Below, piece by piece: positions 44,784 through 56,540 of a DNA stretch of 64,000 bases (within the stretch, counting starts at the first letter, position 1; each line of letters begins with the position of its first letter). The DNA is from Collybiopsis luxurians FD-317 M1. Its lineage: Eukaryota; Basidiomycota; Agaricomycetes; Agaricales; Omphalotaceae. Position numbers and translations under genes: made by a program. Where the stretch lies: the NCBI GenBank assembly GCA_000827265.1, contig KN834791.1:93984-157983 (forward strand). Reading direction: 5' to 3'. The notes beneath the pieces are model-generated. The model was not told the DNA's origin, did not search any database, and worked only from the letters and a program-made list of their open reading frames with translations.

Positions 44784-46500
44784 TTATAAGTCCTCCTCTT
44801 CATCATCACTGCTAAACAAAGCATATGGAATTTCAGACTCATTGCCGGCACCATCCCCATCTCCTGCAACATCCTGCAAACCAACTGTTGTGTCGTGTAA
44901 ATTCTGATGTTTTTGATTGGGCAAGAGTTCCATCTTGTTAATTTCATCCTCATCAGAGTTCATCCGCTGCACAGTAGCAGCATGCAAGTTGACAGCCAAC
45001 TCAAGTCCAGCTACCTGTGCAACTTGTATCTGTAGTCCAGATAATACATTCCTATAAATTGTCCAGAAAGAACTGAAGTTGACCTCAGGATTACCCATTT
45101 GAGTATAAATGATGCTTGCAGCTTGATGAAACAGCAGAGGTGTGAGTTGAAATACTTCATGGTTGGCAGGAGCGTATTCATCTTCTAGCTCTTGGATGAG
45201 CTCAGGTGGTACTCCAACCTGACAAAAGCATAGTGAGACCACAGGAACATAGAGCACTTGGTGATAATACTTCTCATTACCTTAAAATCCTGAACATTGA
45301 AGTCTTGGGGTTGATTCTGGATAAGAACTGGTGGTCCATGTGGTAAGAACTTGTGCTTATGTCACCTTGGGAGGGAATTGTTACGCTGTCTTGCCCACTG
45401 GTCAATCTCAGCTTGAATCCAAGGGATTGCAAGCCACCGGAAAGTTAAACTATAGATTTAAATGAGAAGAATACACCCCATTGGTGAGACACTCACAGCT
45501 GTAATGTGTCATGGACATCATACCACCCTTGAGTAACCCCTTCCTGGAAAAGGTTCTCAAATCCTGGTGCAAAATCTCGCCGGAAGATTGACCAATTTGC
45601 CTCAGATTTGACATTGATTTTCCAATGCTTGAATATATGCTGGAGAGTGCCAAGCAAAGATTGATCGAGTCACTGCCAACCTACAGTTTGAGCATTTGCT
45701 ACACCATAGTTTTTGGAGCCTGGATCACTTTGGGTGAGAAGAGGTAGAGCTATATTCATAATGAATGAATGCTCAAAGTCAAATACAGATATGATAAAGC
45801 ACACCTCCTAGACCTCAGACTGCATAGAGAAAATATGAAGCAACAACCCGGGGTTGTTTGTTGGTCCACCAAACCTTCATCCAATTGCTGTATCCAGTGA
45901 AAGGATCGATACAATTATGAAACCACAATCCAAATTGTGGTCCCCATTTGTCATGCTGATCCATACACCAAAGGTGATTGACTCCAGCTGCATAGAAGAA
46001 GTGTCATACAAATCACCTCCGCCACTGAGCCTGTACCTGTTCAGGCTCAGTCTCGCGGAAATACTTTTCAAGTAATTCCCTGCCAAGGCAATTACTCAAT
46101 GACAAAGTGTGTTTGAATGGAAACTGTTTACTTACCTTGGAATTTGCATATCTTTTGTGTCAAACAGATAATCCCTTATTGATTTTGCCCCACGAAAGGG
46201 ATACTTTATGTGGGCTTCGACTACTGCATCCCATATAGAGTCTAGCATATGTTTCTGTTGTCGAGTACCTTTCAGTCCCCATTTAGTACACAAACACTTG
46301 ACAGATCTAGTGCTACACAAGCGGTCAGAGGGCTGATCTGTAAAGTATTTGTCAGTACCTTAAACCATATTTGCTCATATCATAATAATCCTGTAATGCC
46401 TTTGCAATATCTTTGTCAAAGAGATGTAGATGGAACAAAGCTTCAAAAGGCTGTCGAATCATTTCTTCAGGTGCTGAGCAATGGAAGTTAGTGACACCAA
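44784..46500 (-). pseudogene. Integrase-like (DDE-type) mobile-element protein, CpG-decayed
   Basis: Read on the minus strand, exons show a family widespread in agaricomycetes: KWGLKGTRQQKHMLDSIW near the N-terminus; the core segments AAGVNHLWCMDQHDKWG, DPFTGYSNWMKVWWTN and SDPGSKNYGVANAQT, with aspartates and glutamate or lysine of the DDE-like core; WKINVKSEANWSIFRRDF; LAIPWIQAEIDQWARQRN; and a C-terminal exon VPPELIQELEDEYAPANHEVF. The frame is broken, for example by TGA after NNSLPR, where an arginine codon is expected. CpG is nearly absent. No terminal repeats were found around it. The 5' limit is approximate. Confidence 0.75.
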
Positions 46501-47065
46501 TCTAACTATGAAACTTTCAGCACCTACACAATGGTCAGTGTTAATTGGCCATTAACCAAGCTAGGGGAACAATAGATAGACATAGCAAAGTATAGAGGAT
46601 AAACAAGAGTGGAATGCTAGCAAGCATTTCAAGCAGAATGATCTTTGAGTGTACTGAACAAGCAAGGTGCTGCTGACCAACACAGTGGTCCTTAATAGTT
46701 TAAAGTTGTGCAATATCTAGATTGAGAAAATAGAAATAAAGTATGTAGGATAGTCCAGTGTATGTGTGAATGCTACTAGGAGCAGTACAGCATAGTTACA
46801 TAATTTGGATGCTAGTAATGATACAGTACTATTTGAGGGTATTATGGATTGATAGGCTTGTAACTATGATCTGAAGTTGAACAGGGAAACAGAAGGGCAA
46901 CGAAAGCTTCTTTAACCTGACACGGAAGCCTAAAAACATGATCAACACTAGTCTAATATGAACAGTAAGTCATATGCAGCAGAAAGAGAGGGTGAAAACT
47001 GCGTACCGAGATAAGTTGAATATAACGACGCACTTGTGACTAAAATATACGGTCAGAGATATAAT
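46501..47065. repeat. 3' flank of M1 copy 3
   Basis: On the minus strand, sequence down to about 46700 matches the 3' flank of M1 copy 2 (ATATTCAACTTATCTCGGTACGC, and TAGTAGCATTCACACA). Below that I recognise nothing. Confidence 0.5.
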
Positions 47066-47790
47066 CTAATCAAAAGAGTGAGATCGCCAAACCAAGCTGG
47101 AATGATGTTTGAACGTACACTTGAACCTAGTTTCATTCCCAATATCTTCTTGAAACCTGACTCGCGAAGCGCACAGAAAGGCGAGGATAGAGACTGGGGT
47201 TGCCAAAATTATAGAGTGTAAGAATTGGACCGCTACAACAAATGTGGCAGTCATAGCTTCATCCACTGAGAGTGGGTATGGGTTGGGAGATGTAGAGGAT
47301 ACAAAGAAACCTAACAAATAGGTTAAATACAAGCGAGTTGAGAAAAAGTCTAGACAAACCAAGCGTGGCCAAAAAGAGTATCATAAAAAGAATGTCCTCT
47401 TGGTGCTCAGCAGCAGAAGTAAATATTGTTCCGATGACGAGGATGAGTTGGAATATGTATAGAAGGCAAATTATGGGTGTTCCGGTTGGGTTTCTATAGG
47501 CGCAGATTGCAAAAGGGACAGTGATAATTAAGCCGGCCAGAAAGAACCAGATCCAGCGTTGCGAGGTCATGTTCTTCTTAGAAGCGGGCGTTGGCGTGTT
47601 TGGTGGTATCGCGGAAGGTGGGGGGGGGGCGAGATGAATTGAAGAATATAAAATAACCGCTCGCTCGACTTTGTTGGACTCGGACGTGGTCGACATGGTG
47701 GTCATGGTCTTGGATTAAGTTGTAAAAATAGGGACTCAATTTATAACCGTCAGCTCGAGCCCGGCGCGGTACGATTCTTGCCGTAGAAAA
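47066..47790 (-). pseudogene. M1 membrane-protein family, copy 3 (inverted)
   Basis: Same architecture as copy 2, on the opposite strand: MSTTSESNKVERAV, a proline-rich stretch with a run of C, helices WIWFFLAGLIITVPFAICAY, LLYIFQLILVIGTIF and LFMILFLATLGLSRLF, then the shared extra T that shifts the frame. The second half (VVAVQFLHSIILATPVSILAFL, RFQEDIGNETRFKC, FKHHSSLVWRSHSFD) is open in the other frame to a stop at 47066. It shares with copy 2 the TTATAAATT promoter-like stretch. It is inverted relative to the following M2 copy. Confidence 0.6.
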
Positions 47791-48449
47791 GTTTTGTAAT
47801 TCTTATCTAATGGCCTCCAAATTTTATTAGAATACTTACTCTCAAGAATTTGCAGATTTGTTGTATCAAATTTGGAGGTCTTTAAGGAAGGGCGAGGGAG
47901 TTTCCGGGTACTAGTTCGAAATGGCAGAGAAATCTGGAACGGCACCGGGCATGTCGCCCAAGCCTCGTAAGAGCCAAAGAGCTTACAGCGCGGTTACGCC
48001 TGCGAAGGGGGCTTGGTTCTTCCCTAATGTCCTCCATCTCTCGCAGAGGGAGAACTGTCAGGTTGTCGACTCCTCCCCAATTTATCTTACTTAAGATCCT
48101 TAGACTGAGCACGTCCTTACACATGTAGACAAGCCGATCTGGTGCTTGCCTGCTACACTAAAAAGTAGATTTATGAACTGTTACCAGTTCATAACCCGGA
48201 TCATATATAAGGACCACAACGGGGTAATGTGTAGTCGTAAACGAGCACGTTTACACTCTCACCTCTTCCAAACCACAGCCACTGGGTATGTATGGCCGAA
48301 GAAGCTTAGTCTTACTACTGTTAAACAATTGAGAAGAGTACTACCAGGTCAGTGGTTCACAGAGAGGGAACCCAAAATATCGTACACTGTGACATCTATA
48401 AGAGTACTACTCTTATTTGACTTTCTATCTTCACAGGATTTGGGGGGTG
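47791..48449. other. Stretch without a recognised gene
   Basis: No exon, RNA or repeat is recognised between inverted M1 copy 3 and M2 copy d. CpG content is normal. Confidence 0.35.
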
Positions 48450-49608
48450 TCTCCTCTTTTGTCATCTTTTCCGACTCACTATTCTAAACTCTGTCTGACA
48501 ACGACGATGCTATTCGGGACAAACGAAGGCTCTAAACCTCAGCTGTACTTGCAAAGAGCAGTTCCAAGCTTGTCGAACGTCACGAGTAAAAGTCTGGACC
48601 CTCCGCCGTCTCATCCAACTCACGAAGAAGAATACGAAGGACTTGAAGAGGATTTGAGCTGTAGTTCCCGATTGCAAAGAACACAGCGAGTTAGACGTTC
48701 GCGCTCTCTCCTTCCTTCCTAATCACACTTCAACACATCGACGAAGATTGTCAAGAACCCTCTCCGGCAGTATCCATTCTGACCAAACTCCTCCGTCCTT
48801 AGTCGACCGTTGATCAACCGCTTGCTTGAGCTTGCAAGTCGATCAAACCCGCCCTTGTTCTTCTACTTTCCTCCCTTCCCCCTCCAGTCCTTCCGCTGAA
48901 AATATGCTCGAATCTCATCTCAAATTATTTCCCCAATTTCAGCACATAATTGCCATCTGCCATCGCTGTACTCCACCCCCGAATCGTTCTGGCTACCAAC
49001 CTCACCGAGATACTTTTCGCTGATAGCGTCACCGTCAGCTCGGACTTGTCGGACCATAGACTCCCAGCCGTTGTTATCAACGGCATATCTTGCCCATCGT
49101 GCTCTGCACCACTGCATGGATGTGCGGTGTCGGATGACCCTTCTTCGTCATTGACGTGGAACCCGTCTGTGTAAACACAAGTTTTGTGTTGACGGATCCG
49201 TCCATCGTCCGTGCACAGGATTTTACAAAACCTTCGGGACGTACTCTCTGCAAAATTCGAGCATGTTGATAAGAACTTTGCAAGACCTAGTAGAAGCTGG
49301 TGTTGGTGTGCGTGAGGGCTGGGCTGCAGTAGACGCCCCAGACGAGGAGCACAAAAGGGTCGGATTTGATCAGGCCTTCACGGATGCCTACAGCAATGCC
49401 TAGACTGCGAGCGCTGCTGCTATGATCAACGGGGGAGATGGTTCCGTGCAACAGGATTTAGACCGCTTGCAGAAAAGTCCTACACCGACGCCTCCACTGT
49501 CCTACGGCTCGTTTACCGATTTTTACTCGACAATTCGGCCTGTTCCTTCCTTCAACTCGACTTCTTTCCATTTTAAATATTCTACGCAGACCACACCAGC
49601 CCCAATAG
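48450..49608 (+). repeat. Repeat M2, copy d
   Basis: Near-collinear with copy c, differing by short indels and substitutions. Shared landmarks include CTATTCGGGACAAACGAAGG, GGATTTGAT CAGG(G/C)CTTCACGGATGCCTA and TTTACCGATTTTTACTCGAC. No conserved open frame is seen. Confidence 0.6.
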
Positions 49609-49671
49609 CGAAAGGAATTTCGAGTAGTTTCGTACTCTCAGAATGTCGTATCTCCACCTGGTGATACGCTA

Positions 49672-50002
49672 GGGGGTCATATCGTGAATAAACCTAGGAC
49701 TGACTCGTACTCATATGGTTGTACTACTCAGAGAGGAATTACACAACTGGAGCATGTACGCTTTCATTTTGACGTTGTTCGCTCTCCCGATAGTTAATTT
49801 ATTTCTAAATAAACACAGTACATATGCATAATTCGGCCTGGTCTGACAGCACGAAGTCTAAATACTTTACAAATGGAGAAATGTCAAAGCGTCGCATATC
49901 TCGACAAATCAATTCAGTAAACTTCTTTTACTTTTTACTTTACTTTACTTTGTAATAATGATCCTTAGCTATCCACGTCATTACGAATGAATTACTAGAT
50001 AC
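49672..50002 (+). repeat. Long direct repeat, right copy
   Basis: Near-identical partner of 41266-41588, in the same orientation. It ends (GAATTACTAGATAC) about 60 bp before the stop codon of the intradiol dioxygenase gene on the other strand. Confidence 0.9.
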
Positions 50003-50060
50003 AGGCATGCATGAACAAAGAACATACAACAGACGAAAGGAGAGTTCAATGTTCCAGCAT

Positions 50061-51461
50061 TCAACCCTTCCACCAGTTATCGAGGTCGTAACTAGCGTTA
50101 ACACCCTGAAAAGCCGAATGAATCAGGACAACAGAGCAAACGGTCACCAAGTTGATTCTAATAACTCACCATCGTGATAAACCCAACCAATCCCTGATTA
50201 ATCACACCCCCGAGAAGGTGCATCTTGAATATGGGGTTGTATTCACCTTCAGGACCGTGCGAGTCCTCAAAGATGTTAAGAGAATCCCTCCAGTTGCGAG
50301 TACGACCGCGGATATCCCGGATGGGGTTTTCAACGTAAGGCCACATCTAAACGAAAAACAAGGTCCGGTAAGCGAAACCCCAAGCGAAGGGAGAAAGACC
50401 GCCGTTTACCTTGTCGATTTGAAGATTTAGTTCATCTTCGAAGAAGAATTGACCGACATGAGCGAGTTTATGGCCGTCGAATGTGCCGTTGGGGTTTTCT
50501 GTCCAGCTTGTGAAGACTTTGGCGTGGACATGGGTCGCTCGGCCGGTGTAGTATCCAGGGAAGATTGCTTTGGGTGGAGTTTAGAAAATGATGCTTGAAA
50601 TTCGACAAATCAAACTTACTCGTGAACCTCGCTATACCATGCGAGTCTGTCTTCCATGCTCCACGAAGCCATTGCTCATGATAATTAGTACGAGGGAAAG
50701 CGCTCAAAAGCCCAGCACGTTTCCCGCCAACCTGGGGTTGCTCGTCTTTCAAATGGGGTGCTGGATCGGGGTGGCCAGCATAGTGGCCCGTGGCGTTAGC
50801 CTGCCATATGTCTACTAGCACGTTTGGGAGGGGTTTGCAAGTATTCACGTCGATGACACCGATATCGAGATAGGTGAGGAGGCCAATTTGGTAATCGGCG
50901 ATGTTTTGACGGATGGGATGGCCCATTTTGTGGTAGTACGGACCTTCAGTTACGATAGGGGCTGTTGAAGGAGAAGAGAAAAGGGTTACTACAGGTAGAA
51001 AAAGGAAGCAAACGAAAAATTTACTCAATACGCAAGTGTTATTCTGCATCTCCGTTTCGTCCTCGACGACATCACAGGCTAAAAGTTCTTGTTGCGCTCT
51101 TGAGCTTGGTTGTGCTTCAGATTCAAAAGTTCCGGAAGCGAAAAGCTCGTCGTTTGTGGGTAAAGAAGGGTTGCCGGCTGTAGGGGCAAATGCTGCCTGA
51201 TTGAGCGGTAGTCCAGCCAAGACCTGCTGTCGCCAAGCACGCTTTCGAGCAGCAGTGAATTCTCCTACTGCGGGAGCACACTGTAGACATGGTCGGTCAG
51301 TAAGGATAAATAAACATATGAAAGCAACGCACATAGTAAGCTGCCCTCTGTAAAGCTCGTTGAGTTTCGATCTCAGCCTCTGTCTTGGGTTCCTTGTGGG
51401 CAGATACGCTGGCTAGCCCAGCCAGGCCAAAGAAAAGGACCAGAGAATGTGAACGGACCAT
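50061..51461 (-). CDS. Secreted intradiol ring-cleavage dioxygenase
   Basis: Predicted to open catechol-type rings between the two hydroxyls using non-haem Fe(III), probably outside the cell. Six exons join in phase (51461-51333, 51280-51025, 50961-50620, 50567-50410, 50346-50170, 50105-50061), giving 368 aa. The N-terminus MVRSHSLVLFFGLAGLASVSA is a signal peptide. The catalytic domain starts with TPIVTEGPYYHKMG, then CKPLPNVLVDIWQANATG, PGYYTGRATHVHAKV (with the Arg and His-x-His of the iron site) and VGQFFFEDELNLQI. It matches the fungal secreted class rather than cytosolic catechol dioxygenases. The last exon ends DNWWKG. The substrate is not predictable; lignin-derived aromatics are an inference. 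A relic of a sister copy lies at 14.1-14.35 kb. Confidence 0.93.
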
Positions 51462-52569
51462 GATGAGGATGGGAGGTATATTGGGAGCATTAGGACTGAT
51501 ATATATAGGTGTGGGCAGCCCCGCGCGGGACCTGGAGCGGAACTAAAGAAGGCACCCTGATTGGCCGTTACCGTTACGGAAAATCCCCATTCCTTCACGT
51601 CACCTGACCCTTGGCCGTTCGCGTCGTACGGGAGAAGTTCATTATCCTGATCCGACTCACCGACTCTAATATCCCTTTTTGGGTACAGAAAGGGTCCAGC
51701 CCTACCGAGCCACTGATGACAATTTATCTAGAGCAGAGCAAGCTCGTTGTCTTTCAGAGTTCCTTCGCTTCACTCATGCGGAAGAACGGTTCCCCGAGCA
51801 GTTGCTTCAAAGCAGTGGTTGCCACGAGAGGCTCATCTGCTCTAGAGTTATGTAGTGGTGATCATATCTTGGATGAGAACTGGTGGGAATGAGTGCGGAC
51901 GTACCCCTGCATCAAATTTCCAGTTGAATGTGCGTTGGCGGCGGCCCAAGTCATTGGTAGAAGGGACGCCCAAAATAAACTTCGTCCACACACAAAGCGG
52001 TCGCGAGACTCAGTACTCAGGTCCGAGTCGACTTGGGACCGTTTTTATAATAGCAAGTTCAATAGATGAACGTCACTCGATGATAGTCAAGTGAGACTGT
52101 ATAAATACGAAATACCTGTCTTCCACCTTCTGGCACCTCGTAGCTAAAGAGTACTAGTATGCCGCTTTGGGTCCAGGACGGTCGACATGGGGAATTCGAA
52201 ACTTACCGGGCTGACTTTATCTCAACTCACTGCCAGCGTGATCTCTATCTCAGTCTCCGACTCTGCCCAACAATCTCTGGCCCAAGCCGCTCTAGCGCAT
52301 TCTAGGAGTACCTCTGCTACGTCCTAAATGGAGAATTGGCATCCAAATATTGGGTGCAGGTTAATAAAATGGTGAGTCGGTAGCGCGATGCGCATACTCT
52401 AAAGTATTCACAGGACGTTGACGTCGGTTACTACACGCGCATTAGCTCGGCGCTCTAGGTGAAGCTCGTGGAAAGCTCGCCCTTTTACAGAGATACGACT
52501 AGAATCTCCTCCCCATCACCCCAGCACTTGTTTAGTACAATTAATGCCTTAATAAGAACCAAAAAAATG
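51462..52569. other. Stretch without a recognised gene
   Basis: The dioxygenase promoter should be in the first 100 bp (ATATATA at about 51500 on the minus strand side). The rest contains only unsupported short open frames. Confidence 0.4.
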
Positions 52570-52654
52570 AGCTACCTGGCGCAATGGTAGCGCGTCTGGC
52601 TTTGATTGCTGAGTATGCCAAAGGGTTGTAGATTCGAGTCCTGCGGTGGTAGCT
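52570..52654 (+). tRNA. tRNA-like sequence (intron-containing or degenerate)
   Basis: A 7-bp acceptor stem AGCTACC/GGTAGCT, a good A box with D stem GCGC/GCGC (TGGCGCAATGGTAGCGCG) and a B box (GATTCGAGTCC) are present in order. The anticodon loop would read CTTTGA with TTG as anticodon, followed by about 11 extra bases at the usual intron position. The anticodon stem has a C-A mismatch, the T stem is imperfect, and three extra bases precede the 3' acceptor strand. It is therefore either a pseudogene or a diverged gene; the amino acid is uncertain. Confidence 0.45.
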
Positions 52655-53198
52655 GCAGAAAGATGACTCTCCCGTGCTATCGAGAAAGCATTTTCATCCT
52701 TCCTCATTGATAGAATTGGGTTTCGCTCAATAGGTTCAGATAGACATATGTATAGACCACTGCTATAAACATAGAGCATGTTGCGTCAACGCTCTCGTAT
52801 GCAACCGCTACTCGAGGAGAGTGCGGCTCCAGGTACAGTGCCACAGGCATGTTTATTTAAAAACAGTACGCACATAACAGAAAAGATCACAAATTCGACT
52901 AAGGCTACAGGATATGGTATGTCCATGGATGAGGAGACGTGTTTTCAACGCCAAAAAAAGCAAAAACAAACTATGTCGTGCACGACAAACGTAGTTTTGC
53001 GGGTAAAGCCAAAATATAGATGCTCTGCAATACTCGGTATTAAAAAAAGTTACCGAGTAAAAGCAAGGATCAAAACAACTACGATAGCCAGAAGAAATGC
53101 GAAGACAGACCAACATGCGTGATGTAAAAGAGAAGCAGAAGGAAGGCAGTAAGAGAATGTGCTTCCGCTGTTTTTTTAGCAAATCGCGAAAGGTCCTC
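52655..53198. other. Stretch without a recognised gene
   Basis: Only low-complexity open frames are seen. Confidence 0.35.
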
Positions 53199-54065
53199 CT
53201 AATGCCAACAGACGTCGTCTGACAGAATATCTGCAAGGCCCAGACGGCGACCAGAAGGCTTGGAAGGTACGTAGGAATCTGTTTCATCAGCAAAGAGCAA
53301 AGGCTCGTATCCCGCATCCAGAGCGAACGCGGATTGGGAAGGGGAAGATGCTTCGGATGGGGGAGCTTCGACACGTTGCGATGGGCTTTGAGACATGTAG
53401 TCTTCACCGGAAACGACGACATGGTGAGTCTTATCTGCCTTCCCTTTAACCTCCGTTTGGTCCTCACTCTTCTATCGGCAGAGTACGTCCCAAAACAGAG
53501 AAAGCCTCGTACTCCCGGAAACGGACTTCCTGGCGCCATGCCCGTTCAAACACTGGGAGAAATAATCATCGAAACGCCTGGCGAGTGAGAGAACCTGGGT
53601 CACCAGTAGCGAAATCGCAAGCCGGGCACTGAAGGTCCTTGACTTTCGTACTTGAAAGGTAAAAAGTTAATAACTCGATCAGTACATTCTAGTCATGCGG
53701 AAGGCAGTCAATTACAACTCACTGTTTGCGAATATGCGTGTCTACGTTGACCTTTTGTAGACTTTTGTAGCTGCAGTCTTCGTAGGGGCAAGAGTACGAT
53801 CTACATCGAGATCCTACAGGGTAAGGAATATCTTCAAGTGGGGCCGTGCAAAAGCTGTGGCGTACATGGAAGCTTTCTCCTCCGCGCTCAAATGAGACTG
53901 CATGTGTCTCGGGACGTCGCCTTTACGAGCTACCTTTGTGCCGCACAGCTCGCAAACAGTCGGATCCCTCGAACTCTCGGTTTTCTAGTCGCCACCGTCG
54001 GTAAGCAAGATGTAGGAAGTCGATCATTGGAGAAGCGGACGCACCGGAGCTTGACTTTTAGGCAT
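53199..54065 (-). pseudogene. C2H2 zinc-finger protein gene, probably degenerate
   Basis: On the minus strand, MPKSQAP at 54065 is followed by a typical intron, then KTESSRDPTVCELCGTKVA and a perfect C-x2-C-x12-H-x3-H finger (CELCGTKVARKGDVPRHMQSH). A second finger CPYEDCSYKSL...DTHIRKH has its last histidine assembled across an intron, which argues for former function. A third finger follows (CPACDFATGDPGSLTR) but then hits TGA. Two breaks spoil the chain: a one-base frame change between fingers one and two, and the loss of frame in finger three. The possible last exon ends in ADILSDDVCWH. It would be a nuclear DNA-binding protein if functional. The breaks could also reflect introns I cannot resolve. 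Confidence 0.55.
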
Positions 54066-56540
54066 AATGGCAAAGGATAACTCGAAGATATGAATTTGAG
54101 TGAGGATGTGGTAGTAAAAGAGAAAGATGTAAACCGGCTAGTTGAAATGTTGTGCGCCTTTTGACAGGATAGTAGTATAGTGTGGGATTTCACCTATTGA
54201 GCGTTAAGAGATTACCGACGAGGTCTACTCTCAAGAATAAAAGCCACTCACTTGTAGAAAACCCGGTAATGGAAGAGTAGAACATCATTTAAGGCAGAAA
54301 GAGATTGTTTAATTAGGTTCGTCGGAGCCGTATTGATTGATGGAGGGGGACAAAGCATAGCCAGAGGGGTCTGAAAAAGGCATTTTCTTCGGAAATGACC
54401 TTGTTCCAGATGGAGGGGGTCATGCGAGCGATGATTTTTGTAATGATAACGCCGTCAAGGTGGAAACGCGATGGTCAACAGATGGACCGTTGATGAGGGC
54501 TGCTATAGTTCAACGTTGAGAGCCTCACAAAAGACCCAGTGACAACTCCCGTTCGCCAAAGTTTTTTTGCAGGTCGTGCTGAGAGTAACATTCAACGCCA
54601 AGAGCAGTAATTTGTGGGGTATACTTGACAATCCCCATTGTCTGAGTAGGAAAGCGTCAAACTGTTTTTAATTGATGCGAGCATGGGACTTGAATTGCCT
54701 ACCTTCCTTCTACCGGCAAATTTCAGGAGGCAAAAAGCTCAATTTGCTCTTTGAAAGTTTGTCATTGAATTTGCTATTTCACCCCTAAAAAATCTACCAG
54801 CTAAGGAATCCACTTCTGAGCCTATGGACGACAGAGAAAGTGCATGTGAATGGTGTTTGGACTCGTTATCGACAGGAATTTCAGGTGAGTGGCATATAGC
54901 CTCATTAGCGATTTGAATCTTACGCCCTTTAGGTCTCAACAAGATGTTAATTCTCTGCGCACAAGGGGGACCAGCGGTGTGATCAAATGGACGACAGCCA
55001 GAGAAACCCCAGCAGAGTGCTCATTTTTTGTCCTCCGAAATGCCCCAGAAAGGCCGCGCTTCGAAGATACATCCACATAGCTTCATTGACGAGCAGAGGC
55101 TATCATCTTCCTCAGCGCCGACCTTTAATACTGCAGCGTAGCCATTACTATGCGAGCCCCAAGGCACGGGCGCTGCTGGGAAATCGATGTCTTTGAAGGT
55201 CTCAAGGCGTTTCGGCTACTTCGCGGAGGTCTGCTTCTGGGAAAAGACTTTCGTACCATTGTTAAGGCCATAACCCTCGTACGTGAAGCTCGCTCTGACT
55301 ACGGAAGTCTCTCGGACAATGCGTATTCTGCTGTCTGGCCTCCTACTGGATAGTCGCTGTCAGTTTAAAGGCAGTTCCGCTATGGCTGGTGAGGTCCCTC
55401 AGTGCTCTGGGCCGTCATAATCGAACAGACGTCAGACCCCACTTCTATGATCCTCGTACTCGAGGAGGGGGCGGTCTTTCGGGCGCCGGGGCTTCGGGGA
55501 TGATTCCCACGGCTTCTCTGGGCACCTTGCGTCGTCCAGACCGCGGTAGTCGAGCTACTGGCACAATATTGAGCTATGGGGACAATAGTCATGGGCGGGG
55601 AGAGAGTCCGGAGCCATTCCCCTATATACGGTCAGCAAAGACTCCCGGAGACTCGATCTCGGTATTGATAGTCTACCAATCCGACCTGCTACACAACAGT
55701 CGAGTGCCACTGGATATCGCTGACACAGCAGCCTTCAAGTCGAAATGAACGTTGAAGAACAACCATCCTACGTTCGCAGTCATGTGTTTCATCGAGCAAA
55801 CTGGAAGATTCGACGTTGATCATCCGGTATTTCACTTCCATTCCTGGCGGCTATCAAGAGTCGAGGTGTATGGTACTAAAGCAAGAAAGTGCCTAGCCGT
55901 GATCTTCCACTCGTCCATAGGGTAGCCCCCACATCCCGGGGCTTTACACGAGTTGCAGAGTTGGTAAACAAAAAGCCCTTCCGAGCTTTGGTAGCGCAGC
56001 AGCGGTGTAGAGCTTAGGAGGGCTAGAGACTCGGAAACAGGTGGAGACCAATAGATGATAATGAACGGAGACTCTGCGCTGGAGCCGTCGTCTTCTGCTC
56101 GCCACAGAGCTTCTGACCCCAAATCTCAGAGGGAATCAACCTCTGGAACATGGAACAACGGCTTGAGTCCATCGTCCAGTGGGAGAATGACGTTACAGAG
56201 CTGGAGGGGATCAAAGACTCGCAAAACGGAAGGCAGTACAGGACGATACCGCCACACAACCACTCTACAGTGCGGTCGCAATCCAGTCTCTCCAAGCTCG
56301 AGAAGTTGATTGAGTCCCTCTTGATTTCGGGATACGACCAGGGCTTGAGGGAAGACCAGAAGGAACAGGAAATCATAACAGTGGCGCCGCAATCCTGTTC
56401 CGAGAAGGCAGAAAGGATTAGGAATATCTTTTCCCCGGAGTTTCAGTTGCTGTTCGCGGAGACGAACCGTATTTGAGCATTCCCCTAGCATCCAAAGGCA
56501 AACCATATATCCCACTCGCTGATCGACAAGATCGTTCTCT
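54066..56540. other. Long stretch without a recognised gene
   Basis: Several open frames exist but none shows family resemblance. The best is 56150-56476 on plus (108 codons, helix-rich, SSLSKLEKLIESLL), with possible overlap by minus-strand frames. A second candidate is at about 55760-55920 on plus (FIEQTGRFDVDHPVFHFH). I would not annotate either as a gene without expression data. Confidence 0.35.

Noticed and set aside
52853..53539. 228-codon minus-strand frame
   Set aside because: Overlaps the zinc-finger exons in another frame, has cysteine/phenylalanine-rich random composition and no motif.
53470..53560. Resemblance of FREYEAFSVLGRTLP to ribosomal protein eL20
   Set aside because: Only about 15 residues, with no continuation of the ribosomal protein on either side; treated as chance.
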